Assembly: GCF_000971135.1 (NCBI RefSeq)
Contig: NZ_BBLW01000002.1
Location: forward strand, 62,001-126,000
Reading direction: 5' to 3'
Length of the DNA stretch: 64,000 bases
Source of the DNA: Demequina phytophila
GTDB taxonomy: Bacteria; Actinomycetota; Actinomycetes; Actinomycetales; Demequinaceae
Shown: one piece after another, positions 46,872 through 55,387 of the stretch
How the letters are laid out: every line of letters begins with the position of its first letter
Numbering within the stretch: position 1 is the first letter of the stretch
Notes under the pieces: model-generated
Database searches by the model: none
What the model was told of the DNA's origin: nothing
What the model saw: the letters and a program-made list of their open reading frames with translations, nothing else
Position numbers and translations under genes: made by a program

Positions 46872-47849
46872 TCAGCCGCGCCGTCGGGGCTTGAGGCGCA
46901 CCTCGGGCATCGGCGGCGCGGGGATGCGCATGGCATCGTGGCCGGGGACCGTGCCGAACCGGCCGTCGTCGCCGTTCCAGGCGTGCCACGCGGCGACGAT
47001 CTCGTCGTGGTCGCGCGCGATGAAGTTCCACCACATGACGAGGTCGTCGGGGAAGGGCTCGCCGCCCAGGAGCACCACGGTGGCGCCGGCGTCGGAGGTC
47101 AGCGTGACCGCGTCGCGGTCGGTGCCCAGGTAGAGGATGCCGCCCTCGGGCGGTGTGGGGAGGGTGCCCGCGCCATCCGCGACCCCGAGGTCGCCAGCCA
47201 CGGGCACCAGGCCGTGCTCCCACGCCCGGTCGAGCGGCAGCGTCGCCCGCGCGCCCGGCTCGAGGGTGAGCTGGGCTCCCACGATGGGCGTGTACGCGGT
47301 CGCGGGCGAGACGACGCCCGCGAGCTCGCCGAGGATGACGGTCGCGGTCGCCCGGTCGCCGAGCGGCACCGTGGGCAGCGTGGCGTGCGACTCGAAGCCG
47401 GCCGCGCCGTGGCGTGCCTCCTCGGGCAGCGCGACCCACAGCTGGAGCGCGTCGAGCGGGATCGGGGAGTCGCCCACCGAGTACTCGGAGTGCGCGACGC
47501 CGTGCCCCGCGGTCATGAGATTGAGCGCGCCGGGTCGCAGCACCACGTCGGAACCGAGCGAGTCGCGATGGCGAATCTCGCCCGCGAGCGGCCACGTCAC
47601 CGTCTGCAGACCCATGTGCGGGTGCGGCTCGACGCGCATCACCGCGTCCTGCGGGCCGAACCGGTCGAGGAAGCACCACGCCCCGATGGTGGTGAGCCTG
47701 CGCTGCGGAAGCGAGCGACGCACCGTCATGGCGCGCAGTCCACCCAGCGGCACGTCGCGCGCCTCGAGGACGGTCGCGACCGGACCCGGACGCGCACCCG
47801 CGCCGGGGCAGAGCGTCTCCGTGGCCGGGCCCGCGTCGTGCCGGGTCAT
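46872..47849 (-). CDS. Pirin family protein
   Basis: A 325-residue bicupin. The N-terminal RRSLPQRRLTTIGAWCFLDRFGP and PHPHMGLQTVTWPLAGEIRHRDSLG, with H and E ligands for one metal, are diagnostic, as is MTAGHGVAHSEYS. Some pirins are quercetin dioxygenases, others regulate or sense redox state. The ATG overlaps the GNAT gene by 4 nt. Confidence 0.93.
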   Translation of the reverse strand: MTRHDAGPATETLCPGAGARPGPVATVLEARDVPLGGLRAMTVRRSLPQRRLTTIGAWCFLDRFGPQDAVMRVEPHPHMGLQTVTWPLAGEIRHRDSLGSDVVLRPGALNLMTAGHGVAHSEYSVGDSPIPLDALQLWVALPEEARHGAAGFESHATLPTVPLGDRATATVILGELAGVVSPATAYTPIVGAQLTLEPGARATLPLDRAWEHGLVPVAGDLGVADGAGTLPTPPEGGILYLGTDRDAVTLTSDAGATVVLLGGEPFPDDLVMWWNFIARDHDEIVAAWHAWNGDDGRFGTVPGHDAMRIPAPPMPEVRLKPRRRG

Positions 47850-48148
47850 GCGGCGGGCCACTCCACCCGGGAGCCCGGCACGTCCGTGCGGCGCAGATAG
47901 TCGGCGATGAACGGGCACAGCGGCACGATGGTCTCGCCGCGCGCGACCGCGTCGGCGAGGGCCTCGCGTGCGAGCACCGTGCCCAGCCCGCGGCCCTCGA
48001 AGGCCTCCGCGACCTCGGTGTGGGTGAACACGATCCGCCCCGACCGCAGCCGGAACTCCGAGATCCCCGCGAGGACCCCGTCGACGGCGAGCTCGTACCG
48101 TCCGGCCTCCTCGACGCGCGTGACCGCGATCGCCGGATCGGCGCTCAC
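47846..48148 (-). CDS. Small GNAT-like N-acetyltransferase (YjdJ type)
   Basis: A 100-residue single-domain acetyltransferase: RYELAVDGVLAGISEFRL, IVFTHTEVAEAFEGRGLGTVLAREAL (acetyl-CoA loop) and VPLCPFIADYLRR (CPF-type C-terminus) match the COG2388 group. The GTG start overlaps the STAS-like stop; its own stop overlaps the pirin ATG. The target is unknown. Confidence 0.9.
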   Translation of the reverse strand: MSADPAIAVTRVEEAGRYELAVDGVLAGISEFRLRSGRIVFTHTEVAEAFEGRGLGTVLAREALADAVARGETIVPLCPFIADYLRRTDVPGSRVEWPAA

Positions 48149-48519
48149 GCCTCCCCGCCGCTCACCCACGCGATCGCGGCGCCCTCGTCGCGGCCGCGGA
48201 AGATCCGCAGCTGCCCGGGGAACATGAAGGACAGGAGGTGGACCGCCTCGCCCAGCACCTCGTGATCGGTGACGAGCGCCAGGCGGCCCCACGCGCCATG
48301 GGGGATCGCCTCGAGCCGGACGTCCTCCCAGATCGCGCCCAGGGAGTAGCGGTCGAAGTCGTCGCCCAGCACGTAGACGAGATTGACGGGGCGCCCCGCG
48401 TCGACCGCGTGGGCGATCGCAGGGTCGAGCACGGCGCGGTAGTCCTCCGCGCTCACGAGCCCGGTGGCGCGAAACCCGAGGGTGTCGGCCGGAAGGTCGG
48501 AGATCGAGTGAAGCGGCAT
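48145..48519 (-). CDS. SpoIIAA/STAS-like protein
   Basis: A 124-residue protein of the SpoIIAA-like (STAS-fold) group: TLGFRATGLVSAEDYRAVLDPAI, LVYVLGDDFDRYSLGAIWEDVRL and RLALVTDHEVLGEAVHLLSFMFPGQLRIF. These often bind lipids or accompany membrane processes; role unknown. First gene of a tightly overlapping three-gene operon with GNAT and pirin. Confidence 0.75.
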   Translation of the reverse strand: MPLHSISDLPADTLGFRATGLVSAEDYRAVLDPAIAHAVDAGRPVNLVYVLGDDFDRYSLGAIWEDVRLEAIPHGAWGRLALVTDHEVLGEAVHLLSFMFPGQLRIFRGRDEGAAIAWVSGGEA

Positions 48520-48558
48520 GCCCTCATCCTGTCCCGCGCGCCGCGGCCGCGCCAGCGA

Positions 48559-49263
48559 TCAGCCGTTGCGAGGGTCGAACGGGTCCTCGTCGGCGCTCGG
48601 CCGCAGCGACCCGCCCGTGGCGAGACGCATCATGTCGGAGTCGAGCTCGATGTCGAGCTCGGTGCCCCCTGCGGAGCCGTACGTGTGCTGGTAGGCGCCC
48701 CAGGCATCGTCCCTCACGGCTCGTGCGAAGCCGGACTCCATGAGGAGGACCAGCTCGCGCGCGGCACGGTCGATGCGGGTGCCGAGCGACGTGTCCGTCC
48801 AGTCCTCGGTGGAGGCGAACAGGCTCGTGGGCACCGGGAGGGCGCGGAGGTAGGCGAACAGGGCGCGCATCTCCTCGTCGACCACGAGCGCGTGGCGCGC
48901 GGTGCCGGCCGTCGCCGCCAGGATGACGGGCTTGCCGATCAGCAGGTCGTTGTCGAGCACCTGGAAGAAGCTGGTGAACAGGCCCGACGCGCCGGCTTTG
49001 TAGACGGGGGCCGCGGCCACGATCGCGTCGGCGGCGACCAGCGCGTCGACGGCGCGCGTGACGCGCGGGCCGAGGAGCTGGCTCGACAGCGCCGCGGGCA
49101 GCTCCTGGAGGAGCTCGCGCAGGTCGACGGTGGTGACGGTGACGGCGTGCCCGCGCTCGCGGGCGAGGGCGGTGACGCGCTGGGTGGCGCGGTCGGCGAG
49201 CAGGCGGGTGGACGAGGGATCGGACACGCCGGCGCTGACGACGACGAGGCGGAAGTCGGTCAT
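48559..49263 (-). CDS. FMN reductase, CE1759 family
   Basis: A 234-residue flavodoxin-like NAD(P)H:FMN reductase: FRLVVVSAGVSDPSSTRLLADR at the N-terminus and IVAAAPVYKAGASGLFTSFFQ for FMN binding. It belongs with the LLM-class monooxygenase at 49781, to which it would supply reduced flavin; the MarR gene lies between. The ATG overlaps the marR stop by 4 nt. Confidence 0.87.
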   Translation of the reverse strand: MTDFRLVVVSAGVSDPSSTRLLADRATQRVTALARERGHAVTVTTVDLRELLQELPAALSSQLLGPRVTRAVDALVAADAIVAAAPVYKAGASGLFTSFFQVLDNDLLIGKPVILAATAGTARHALVVDEEMRALFAYLRALPVPTSLFASTEDWTDTSLGTRIDRAARELVLLMESGFARAVRDDAWGAYQHTYGSAGGTELDIELDSDMMRLATGGSLRPSADEDPFDPRNG

Positions 49264-49772
49264 GGGTGCTCCTCGGGGAGGGAGTCGGGATCGGAGACGA
49301 GCTTGAGGGAGAGGGCTTCGAGGAGCGCGAGCTCCTCGTCGGTCAGGCGGGCCGTCATCGCGGCGGCGACGGACGCGCCATGCGCGCGGCCGATGCGGCG
49401 CTGGAGGGCGCGACCCTCGTCGGTGAGCGTGAGGTTGGCGGCGCGCGCGTCCGTGGGGTCGACGCATCGCGCGACCAGCCCGCGCTCGACCAGGCGGTCG
49501 ACCAGCCGCGAGAGGCCGGGCTGGCTGAGCAGCACGTGGCCGCTCAGGTCGCCCAGCCGCTGCGGGACACCGCTCTTGGACAGGGTGTAGAGGACGTCGT
49601 ACTCGCGCATCGACAGCCCGGCCCACACGTCGTCCGCCGCGAACTGCTTCATCAACGTCGAGTGGGCGGTGAAGGCCGCCTCCCACGCGTTGTTCGCGAG
49701 GCGCGTGCGGCCCCTCGCCGCACCCCGGGACGATGCCTGGGGTGCGGGCGGTACGGCAGGTGACGGGCGCAT
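49260..49772 (-). CDS. MarR family regulator
   Basis: A 170-residue winged-helix repressor: VWAGLSMREYDVLYTLSKSG, LGDLSGHVLLSQPGLSRLVDRLVERGLVAR and DPTDARAANLTLTDEGRAL are the typical helix-wing region. It probably senses small phenolic or oxidising compounds and represses the flavin oxidoreductase operon through the palindrome at 51040. ATG 49772 has AGGAGG 4 nt upstream; the start codon lies inside a copy of the dispersed 10-mer, and another copy lies in codons 13-15. Confidence 0.9.
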   Translation of the reverse strand: MRPSPAVPPAPQASSRGAARGRTRLANNAWEAAFTAHSTLMKQFAADDVWAGLSMREYDVLYTLSKSGVPQRLGDLSGHVLLSQPGLSRLVDRLVERGLVARCVDPTDARAANLTLTDEGRALQRRIGRAHGASVAAAMTARLTDEELALLEALSLKLVSDPDSLPEEHP

Positions 49773-49778
49773 CGTCCC
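49727..49778. repeat. Inverted pair of the dispersed motif at marR start
   Basis: GGGACGATGC at 49727-49736 faces GCATCGTCCC at 49769-49778, 32 nt apart; the second overlaps the marR start codon. Confidence 0.55.
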
Positions 49779-49780
49779 TC

Positions 49781-50968
49781 CTAAAGGGTCGGGTAGGACT
49801 CGACCGAGGTCTCGGAGTCCTGGTACGGCGAGCCGCCGGTGACGTTGTCGCCGCGGTTGGCGTTGGGGCGCGGCTGGCGCGGCGTCTGGTCGCCGTACTT
49901 GGCCTTGATGAGGTCCGCGTGCGACGGCGGGTTCGCCGGCGCCTCGGGGTCGCGCCTCGCCTCGAGCTCCGCGCGCAGGACGGGCACCACGTGCTCGCCC
50001 AGCAGGTCGAGCTGCTTGAGGACGGTGTCGACGGGCAGGCCCGCGTGGTCGACCAGGAACAGCTGGCGCTGGTAGTCGCCGAACGCCTCGCGGAACGTGA
50101 GGGTCTTGTCGATGACCTCCTGCGGGCTGCCGACCGACAGGGGCGTCATCTCCTCGAAGTCCTCCATGGTCGGGCCATGGCCGTAGACGGGGGCCTCGTT
50201 GAAGTACGGGCGGAACTGGTCGTGCGCGTCCTGGCTGTTCTTCGCGATGAAGGCCTGGCCGCCGAGTCCCACGATCGCCTGCTTGCGGGTGCCGTGGCCG
50301 TAGTGCTCGAAGCGCTGGCGGTAGAACGTGATGAGCCGCTTGTAGTGCTCCTTGGGCCAGAAGATGTTGTTCGCGAAGTAGCCGTTGCCGTAGAACGCGG
50401 CCTGCTCGGCGATCTCGGGGGTGCGGATCGAGCCGTGCCACACGAACGGCGGGACGTCGTCGAGGGGGCGGGGCGTCGAGGTGAAGCCCTGCAGCGGGGT
50501 GCGGAACTGGCCCTCCCAATCGACCACGTCCTCGCGCCACAGCCGGTGGAGCAGGTTGTAGTTCTCGAGCGCGAGCGGTAGGCCCTGGCGGATGTCCTGG
50601 CCGAACCACGGGTAGACGGGCGCGGTGTTGCCGCGACCGAGCATGAGGTCCATGCGACCCTGCGTGAGGTGCTGGAGCATCGCGTACTCCTCGGCGAGCC
50701 GCACCGGGTCGTTGGTGGTGATGAGCGTGGTGCTCGTGGTCACGGTGAGCTTCTCCGTGAGGGCGCCGATGTGGGACAGCAGCGTCGTGGGGGAGGAGCT
50801 GAAGAACGGCGGGTTGTGGTGCTCGCCGATCGCGAAGACGTCGAGGCCCACCTCCTCGGCGTGGACGGCGATCCTCACGATGTTCTTGATGCGCTCCGCC
50901 TCGGAGGGCGTGTGGCCGCTGACGGGGTCGCGGGTGATGTCCGAGACGGACATGATGCCGAACTGCAT
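49781..50968 (-). CDS. LLM-class flavin-dependent monooxygenase, CE1758 family
   Basis: A 395-residue luciferase-like TIM-barrel flavoenzyme: MQFGIMSVSDITRDP, VGLDVFAIGEHHNPPFFSSSP, LTTSTTLITTNDPVRLAEEYAML-type core and DLMLGRGNTAPVYPWFGQ. It uses FMNH2 from the partner reductase to oxygenate an unknown substrate. First gene of the LLM-marR-FMN reductase operon; 8 nt from marR. Confidence 0.9.
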   Translation of the reverse strand: MQFGIMSVSDITRDPVSGHTPSEAERIKNIVRIAVHAEEVGLDVFAIGEHHNPPFFSSSPTTLLSHIGALTEKLTVTTSTTLITTNDPVRLAEEYAMLQHLTQGRMDLMLGRGNTAPVYPWFGQDIRQGLPLALENYNLLHRLWREDVVDWEGQFRTPLQGFTSTPRPLDDVPPFVWHGSIRTPEIAEQAAFYGNGYFANNIFWPKEHYKRLITFYRQRFEHYGHGTRKQAIVGLGGQAFIAKNSQDAHDQFRPYFNEAPVYGHGPTMEDFEEMTPLSVGSPQEVIDKTLTFREAFGDYQRQLFLVDHAGLPVDTVLKQLDLLGEHVVPVLRAELEARRDPEAPANPPSHADLIKAKYGDQTPRQPRPNANRGDNVTGGSPYQDSETSVESYPTL

Positions 50969-51006
50969 GGTGTGCCTCCCTGTGGGGCTCTGGCCGCCGG
51001 TGTCCC

Positions 51007-51020
51007 GGGACGAGTGTCCC
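51007..51020. promoter_or_regulatory. GGGAC-N4-GTCCC palindrome in LLM leader
   Basis: GGGACGAGTGTCCC, with flanks extending it to CCCGGGAC-N4-GTCCCGGG (51004-51023). Its 14-bp geometry is that of DevR boxes, but it lies about 15 nt downstream of the predicted LLM start site, so roadblock or mRNA hairpin is as likely. Confidence 0.35.
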
Positions 51021-51034
51021 GGGCCTTGCCGCCA

Positions 51035-51051
51035 ATTATATGCGTACGCAT
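51035..51051 (-). promoter_or_regulatory. LLM operon promoter and MarR operator
   Basis: Consensus -10 TATAAT (minus strand, 51040-51035) abuts the perfect 12-bp palindrome ATGCGTACGCAT (51040-51051), which fills the -10/-35 spacer. A MarR gene is in the operon, so this is its probable operator. Confidence 0.65.
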
Positions 51052-51159
51052 GTAACTAACGCGAGGGCCCTCGATCTATTCCATCGCCAGGCTGGCGATC
51101 TCGACCGGGACCTTGGGCGGCTATCGCGGGCCCGGTGGTGCCCGTGGTGAACTGGGGGG

Positions 51160-51795
51160 ATGCGTCTCACCCTGCACGGACACGCCTGCGTCTCGGTCGG
51201 ATCAGACAGCGATGCGATCCTGATCGACCCGGGCGTGTACACGCCGGACCCCGCCACGCTGCTGGCGCGCGCGGACGCGGTGCTGATCACCCACGAGCAC
51301 GCCGACCACGTCGACGCGGAGGCGCTCGGCGCGGCGCTGGAGGCGCGTCCCGCGCTGCGCCTGTACGGTCCCGCGGCCGTGGTCGAGCAGTGGTCCGCGC
51401 TGGGGGCGCGGGTGACACCGGTCGCGCCGGGCGACACGTTCGCCGTGGGCTCGATCACGGTCGCCGTCCACGGCGGGCTCCACGCCGTGATCCACCCCGA
51501 CGTGCCCCGCGCAGTCAACGTCGGTTACCTGATCGACGGGCGCGTCTACCACCCGGGCGACTCGCTCGAGCCGCCCGCGGCTGACGTCGAGCTGCTCCTC
51601 ACGCCCGTGAGCGGGCCGTGGTTCCACCTCGACGCAGCTGTCGAGCTGGTGCGCGCGCTGCGTCCCGCGCGAGCGATCGCCATCCACGAGGCACACGCAT
51701 CCGAGGTCGGGCTGGCGCTCGCGGCCCGCCTCATGGGTCAGCTCGCGGGGGTGCCGCTCGAGGCGCTCGCCCCTGGGGAGGCGGTCGAGCTGTAG
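51160..51795 (+). CDS. MBL-fold metal-dependent hydrolase (UlaG-like)
   Basis: A 211-residue metallo-beta-lactamase-fold protein: LTLHGHACVSV, LIDPGVYTPD and ITHEHADHVDAEAL with the HxHxDH metal ligands (His45, His47, Asp49, His50), then VYHPGDSLE and AIAIHEAH. Similar proteins hydrolyse cyclic phosphodiesters or lactones; the substrate is unknown. ATG 51160 has no clear Shine-Dalgarno. Confidence 0.88.
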   Translation: MRLTLHGHACVSVGSDSDAILIDPGVYTPDPATLLARADAVLITHEHADHVDAEALGAALEARPALRLYGPAAVVEQWSALGARVTPVAPGDTFAVGSITVAVHGGLHAVIHPDVPRAVNVGYLIDGRVYHPGDSLEPPAADVELLLTPVSGPWFHLDAAVELVRALRPARAIAIHEAHASEVGLALAARLMGQLAGVPLEALAPGEAVEL

Positions 51796-51815
51796 GCGTG
51801 CCGGCGCCTAGGCGC

Positions 51816-53051
51816 CTAGGTGTGGCGAGGCTCCTTGCGCGGCGCCATCGCGCCCGCGAGCAGCACCACGAGCACGCCGAACACGGGCACCAGGGCGAGG
51901 CCGACCCGCAGGCTCGACTGGTCGGCGATCCAGCCCACCAGCGGGGGTGACACCAGGAACGCGACGCGCAGCAGCCAGGACAGGATGGTGAGGCCGGTGC
52001 CCGCGCGGAGCCCGGGCAGCTCGTCGGCGGCGTGCATCGCGCCGGGGATCAAGGTCGCGATGCCGAAGCCCGCCGCGCCGAAGCCCGCGATGGTGCCCCA
52101 TGGGGTCGGGAAGGCGAGCGCGAGCCCCATGCCGACCGCCACCAGGACGCCGCCCCACCGGGCGACGGAGCGCTGACCCCAGCGGTCGACCATGCCGTCG
52201 CCGACGATGCGTCCGACGAACTGGAGGCCTTGGAGCGACACGAACGCGAGGGCGGCGAGCGTCGCGCCGGCGGAGAGCTCGTCGCGCATGTAGCTCGCGG
52301 ACCAGGTCGATGCGGCGTCCTCGGCCCAGCCGCCCGCCATCGCGATGAGGGTGAGCGCCCCGAGGAGGCCCCAGGTCCGCAGCGGCACGTGGCGCAGCGG
52401 GAGGTGCTGGAGGTGGGGGATCGTGGATTCGTCGGAGCCCTCCTCGCCCGCGTGCTGAGGCTCCGGTCCCTTGAGCAGCATGGGGTAGGCGATCGCGTTG
52501 GCGGCGATCACGATCGCGAGGGTGACGGCGAACTGCCACGGCACCCCGATCCCGAGACCGGCCGCGAGGCCGCCCAGGAGGCCGCCCGCGACGGCGCCGA
52601 TGGACCACAGCGCGTGGAAGCTGTTGAGGATCGAGCGCTTGTACAGGCGCTGCACGCGGAGGCCGTGCGCGTTCTGCGCGACGTCGACCCACGCGTCCGT
52701 CACGCCGACTAGGAACAGCACGGCGCCGAACACCCACACGCTCTGAGCCATGCCCGCGACGAGCATCGCCGCGGCGGACGCGACCATCGTGACCGTCGCG
52801 ACCCGTGAGGACCGGAAGCGGCGGATCGCGGCGGCGGCGAGCAGGCCGAGCGCGAGCGCGCCGACGGGCCACATCGCCATCGCCACGCCGAGCTGGCCGT
52901 ACGACACGCCGAGCTGATCGCGGATCTCCGGCACGCGCGGCGCGAAGCCGCCCAGGACGATGCCGTTGGTGAAGAAGATCATGGCGACGCCCACGCGGGC
53001 ACGCCGCAGGTGCGGGGCGACCCGCGCGCGGCCGGGGGCGGGGACTGTCAC
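51816..53051 (-). CDS. MFS transporter (YbjJ/FucP-like)
   Basis: A 411-residue transporter with about 12 helices: FFTNGIVLGGFAPRVPEIRDQLGVS in the first helix region, FRSSRV motif-A-like loop, and LGLRVQRLYKRSILNSFHALWSIGAVAGG typical of the YbjJ group. The substrate is unknown; proximity to GH3 suggests sugar, but this is inference. GTG start with TAGCGT 6 nt upstream inside the end of the GH3 gene. Its stop lies in a GGCGCCTAGGCGCC palindrome (51803-51816). Confidence 0.85.
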   Translation of the reverse strand: MTVPAPGRARVAPHLRRARVGVAMIFFTNGIVLGGFAPRVPEIRDQLGVSYGQLGVAMAMWPVGALALGLLAAAAIRRFRSSRVATVTMVASAAAMLVAGMAQSVWVFGAVLFLVGVTDAWVDVAQNAHGLRVQRLYKRSILNSFHALWSIGAVAGGLLGGLAAGLGIGVPWQFAVTLAIVIAANAIAYPMLLKGPEPQHAGEEGSDESTIPHLQHLPLRHVPLRTWGLLGALTLIAMAGGWAEDAASTWSASYMRDELSAGATLAALAFVSLQGLQFVGRIVGDGMVDRWGQRSVARWGGVLVAVGMGLALAFPTPWGTIAGFGAAGFGIATLIPGAMHAADELPGLRAGTGLTILSWLLRVAFLVSPPLVGWIADQSSLRVGLALVPVFGVLVVLLAGAMAPRKEPRHT

Positions 53052-53055
53052 GGGA

Positions 53056-55293
53056 TCACGCTACCGAGAGGTCGGCGACGAGAAGGTCCGCGAGGCGGGA
53101 GGTGGGACCCACGAGCACCTGGAAGTCGCCGGGCTCGACCACGCGCTCGCCGCGCGCGTTCACGATGCTGCACTCCGCGACCGGGATGGCGATGGTCACG
53201 GACGCCGAGGCGCCCGGCTCGAGCGCGACCTGAGCGAACCCCTTGAGCTCGCGGTCCGCCCACGTCGCCGAGGTGTTGACGTCGCGCACGTAGGCCTGGA
53301 CCGTCTCGAGGACGGGCCGGTCGCCGGTGTTGGTGACGGTGACGGTGGCCTCGATGGCGTCGCCCAGCCCGAGGGAGGACGAGGCGAGGGTCAGGTCCGC
53401 GTACGACACGCTCGAGAACGACAGCCCGTCGCCGAACACCCAGCGCGGCTCCTGCGTGAGGTCCGCGTACCGGTAGCCGTGCTGCGCGTCGATCTGGTTG
53501 TAGAACGTGGGCTGCTGGCCCACGTGGCGCGGCCAGGAGATCGGCAGGCGGCCGGACGGCTCGATCGCGCCGAGGATCAGCTCGGCGACCGCGGTGCCGC
53601 CCGCCATGCCGGGGTTCGCGGCCCAGATCACCGCGGCGGCGCGGTCCGCGGACGCGGGGAGCACGTGCGGCTTCGACGCGAGCACCACCAGGACGACAGG
53701 GGTGCCGGTCTCGACGAGCGCGTCGAGGAGTGCGACCTGGCCGCCAAGCAGCTCGAGGGTGGCCGTCGACTTGCCCTCGCCCACGAGCTCGATGCGGTCG
53801 CCGAGCACGGCGACCACGGCATCGGCCCCCTGCGCGGCCGCGACGGCCTCCGCGATCATGCCTGCGTCGGGTCCCACGGGGAACGCGATGTGCGGGCGCG
53901 GCTGGCCGTCGGGGAAGAACTCGCCCTTGGGGTCGGGCCCGGTCGTGATGATCTCCGCGCCCGTGGCGTGGGTCACCTCCGAGCCCTCGGGTGCGAGCGC
54001 GCGCAGACCGTCGAGCACGGTGGTGATCATGTCGCGCGGGTGGCCGTCCATCAGCCAGTCCGCCTGTCCGGACGCGCCGGCCCAGTCGCCGAGCGTCCAG
54101 TCGGCGTCGTCGGCGTTGGGGCCCACCACCGCGAGGCGGAGCGGGCGGTCGGCCTGCAGCGGGAGGGTGCCGTCGTTCTCGAGCAGCACCAGCGAGCGGC
54201 GGGCCACCTCGAGGTTGAGGGCACGATGCGCGGGCTGGGCGATCACGGCGAGCTGGCGCTCGCGGTCGGCGGGGCGGCGGTCCTCGAACAGGCCCAGGTC
54301 GAACTTCAGGGTGAGGATGCGCGCCACGGCCTCATCGATGCGGGACTCCTCGAGGAGTCCCTGCGCGACCGCGTCCTGCGCGCCCTGGAAGAACGCGGGG
54401 GTGGTCATGATCATGTCGTTGCCCGCGTTCACGGCGGCGGCCGATGCCTGCGCGTAGTCGGGGTACAGGCGCTGCTCGCGGACCAGGTTGCCCACGTTGT
54501 CCCAGTCCGTGATGAGCGTGCCGGTGTAGCCCCACTCTCCGCGCAGCACGTCGTTCAGCAGCCACTCGTTCACCGTGATCGGGACGCCGTCCGTGGACTG
54601 GTACCCGAGCATGAACGTCGCGCAGCCCGCGCGCGCCATCCGCTCGAAGGGCGGCAGGTACCAGGAACGGAGCTTGCGACGGGAGATGTCGGCCTCCGAC
54701 GCGTCGCGCCCGCCCTGGGTCTCCGAGTAGCCGGCGAAGTGCTTGGCGGTGGCGAGGATCGCCGTGCGGTCCGCCAGCCCGTCGCCCTGGTAGCCGCGAA
54801 CCATCGCGGCGCCGAACTCGCCCAGCAGGTACGGGTCCTCGCCGAACGTCTCGGACACGCGCCCCCAGCGCAGGTCGCGCGCGATGCACAGCACGGGGGA
54901 GAAGGTCCAGTGGATGCCGGTGGCGCTCACCTCGACGGCGGTCGCGCGGGCGACGCGCTCGAGCAGCTCGGGGCTGAACGTCGCGGCCATGCCCAGCTGG
55001 GTGGGGAAGATCTCCGCGCCCTCGAAGAACGAGTGGCCGTGGATGCAGTCCTCGCCGATGAGCAGCGGGATCCGCAGTCGGGTCTCCTCGACCAGCGCGT
55101 GCGCCTGCTCGAGCCGCTCGGGCGAGGCGTGGAGGATCGAGCCGACGTGCATCTCCTCGATCAGGTGAGGCACGCCCGCGTACGTGTGCATCTGCAACAT
55201 CTGACCCACCTTCTCCGGCAGCGTCATGCGCGAGATGAGGTCCGCGACACGGGCGGGGGTGGGGAGGGAGGAGTCGAGGTAGGCGGCGGTCAC
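53056..55293 (-). CDS. GH3 beta-glucosidase/xylosidase
   Basis: A 745-residue cytosolic glycoside hydrolase with no signal peptide. The (alpha/beta)8 domain starts MTLPEKVGQMLQ; KHFAGYSETQGGRD and GYTGTLITDWDNVGNL carry the transition-state residues and the nucleophile Asp. An alpha/beta sandwich domain follows (GPNADDADWTLGDWAG), and a C-terminal fibronectin-III-like domain ends with VEPGDFQVLVG. It would cleave imported beta-linked oligosaccharides. GTG start 55293. It is divergent from a TetR gene with a shared palindrome. Confidence 0.93.
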   Translation of the reverse strand: MTAAYLDSSLPTPARVADLISRMTLPEKVGQMLQMHTYAGVPHLIEEMHVGSILHASPERLEQAHALVEETRLRIPLLIGEDCIHGHSFFEGAEIFPTQLGMAATFSPELLERVARATAVEVSATGIHWTFSPVLCIARDLRWGRVSETFGEDPYLLGEFGAAMVRGYQGDGLADRTAILATAKHFAGYSETQGGRDASEADISRRKLRSWYLPPFERMARAGCATFMLGYQSTDGVPITVNEWLLNDVLRGEWGYTGTLITDWDNVGNLVREQRLYPDYAQASAAAVNAGNDMIMTTPAFFQGAQDAVAQGLLEESRIDEAVARILTLKFDLGLFEDRRPADRERQLAVIAQPAHRALNLEVARRSLVLLENDGTLPLQADRPLRLAVVGPNADDADWTLGDWAGASGQADWLMDGHPRDMITTVLDGLRALAPEGSEVTHATGAEIITTGPDPKGEFFPDGQPRPHIAFPVGPDAGMIAEAVAAAQGADAVVAVLGDRIELVGEGKSTATLELLGGQVALLDALVETGTPVVLVVLASKPHVLPASADRAAAVIWAANPGMAGGTAVAELILGAIEPSGRLPISWPRHVGQQPTFYNQIDAQHGYRYADLTQEPRWVFGDGLSFSSVSYADLTLASSSLGLGDAIEATVTVTNTGDRPVLETVQAYVRDVNTSATWADRELKGFAQVALEPGASASVTIAIPVAECSIVNARGERVVEPGDFQVLVGPTSRLADLLVADLSVA
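53058..53063 (-). promoter_or_regulatory. -10 box of MFS gene, leaderless
   Basis: TAGCGT on the minus strand, 6 nt before the GTG at 53051, overlapping the GH3 stop codon. Confidence 0.45.
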
Positions 55294-55340
55294 GGCGGTT
55301 CCTTTCGCGCGGCGGTGGGCGAACCCTGAGATGAGATTTC

Positions 55341-55352
55341 TACCACATGGTA
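55341..55352. promoter_or_regulatory. TetR operator between GH3 and tetR
   Basis: TACCA-CA-TGGTA inverted repeat overlapping a TAAGAT -10 box (55351-55356) for the TetR gene. It is positioned to control both divergent genes. Confidence 0.5.
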
Positions 55353-55387
55353 AGATCGAGGTCGAAACGTTGCAAGCGGGAGGGTTC

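Noticed and set aside
51803-51816. GGCGCCTAGGCGCC palindrome as an operator
   Set aside because: It lies at the convergent ends of the MBL and MFS genes and contains the MFS stop codon, so a short terminator or chance palindrome is likelier.
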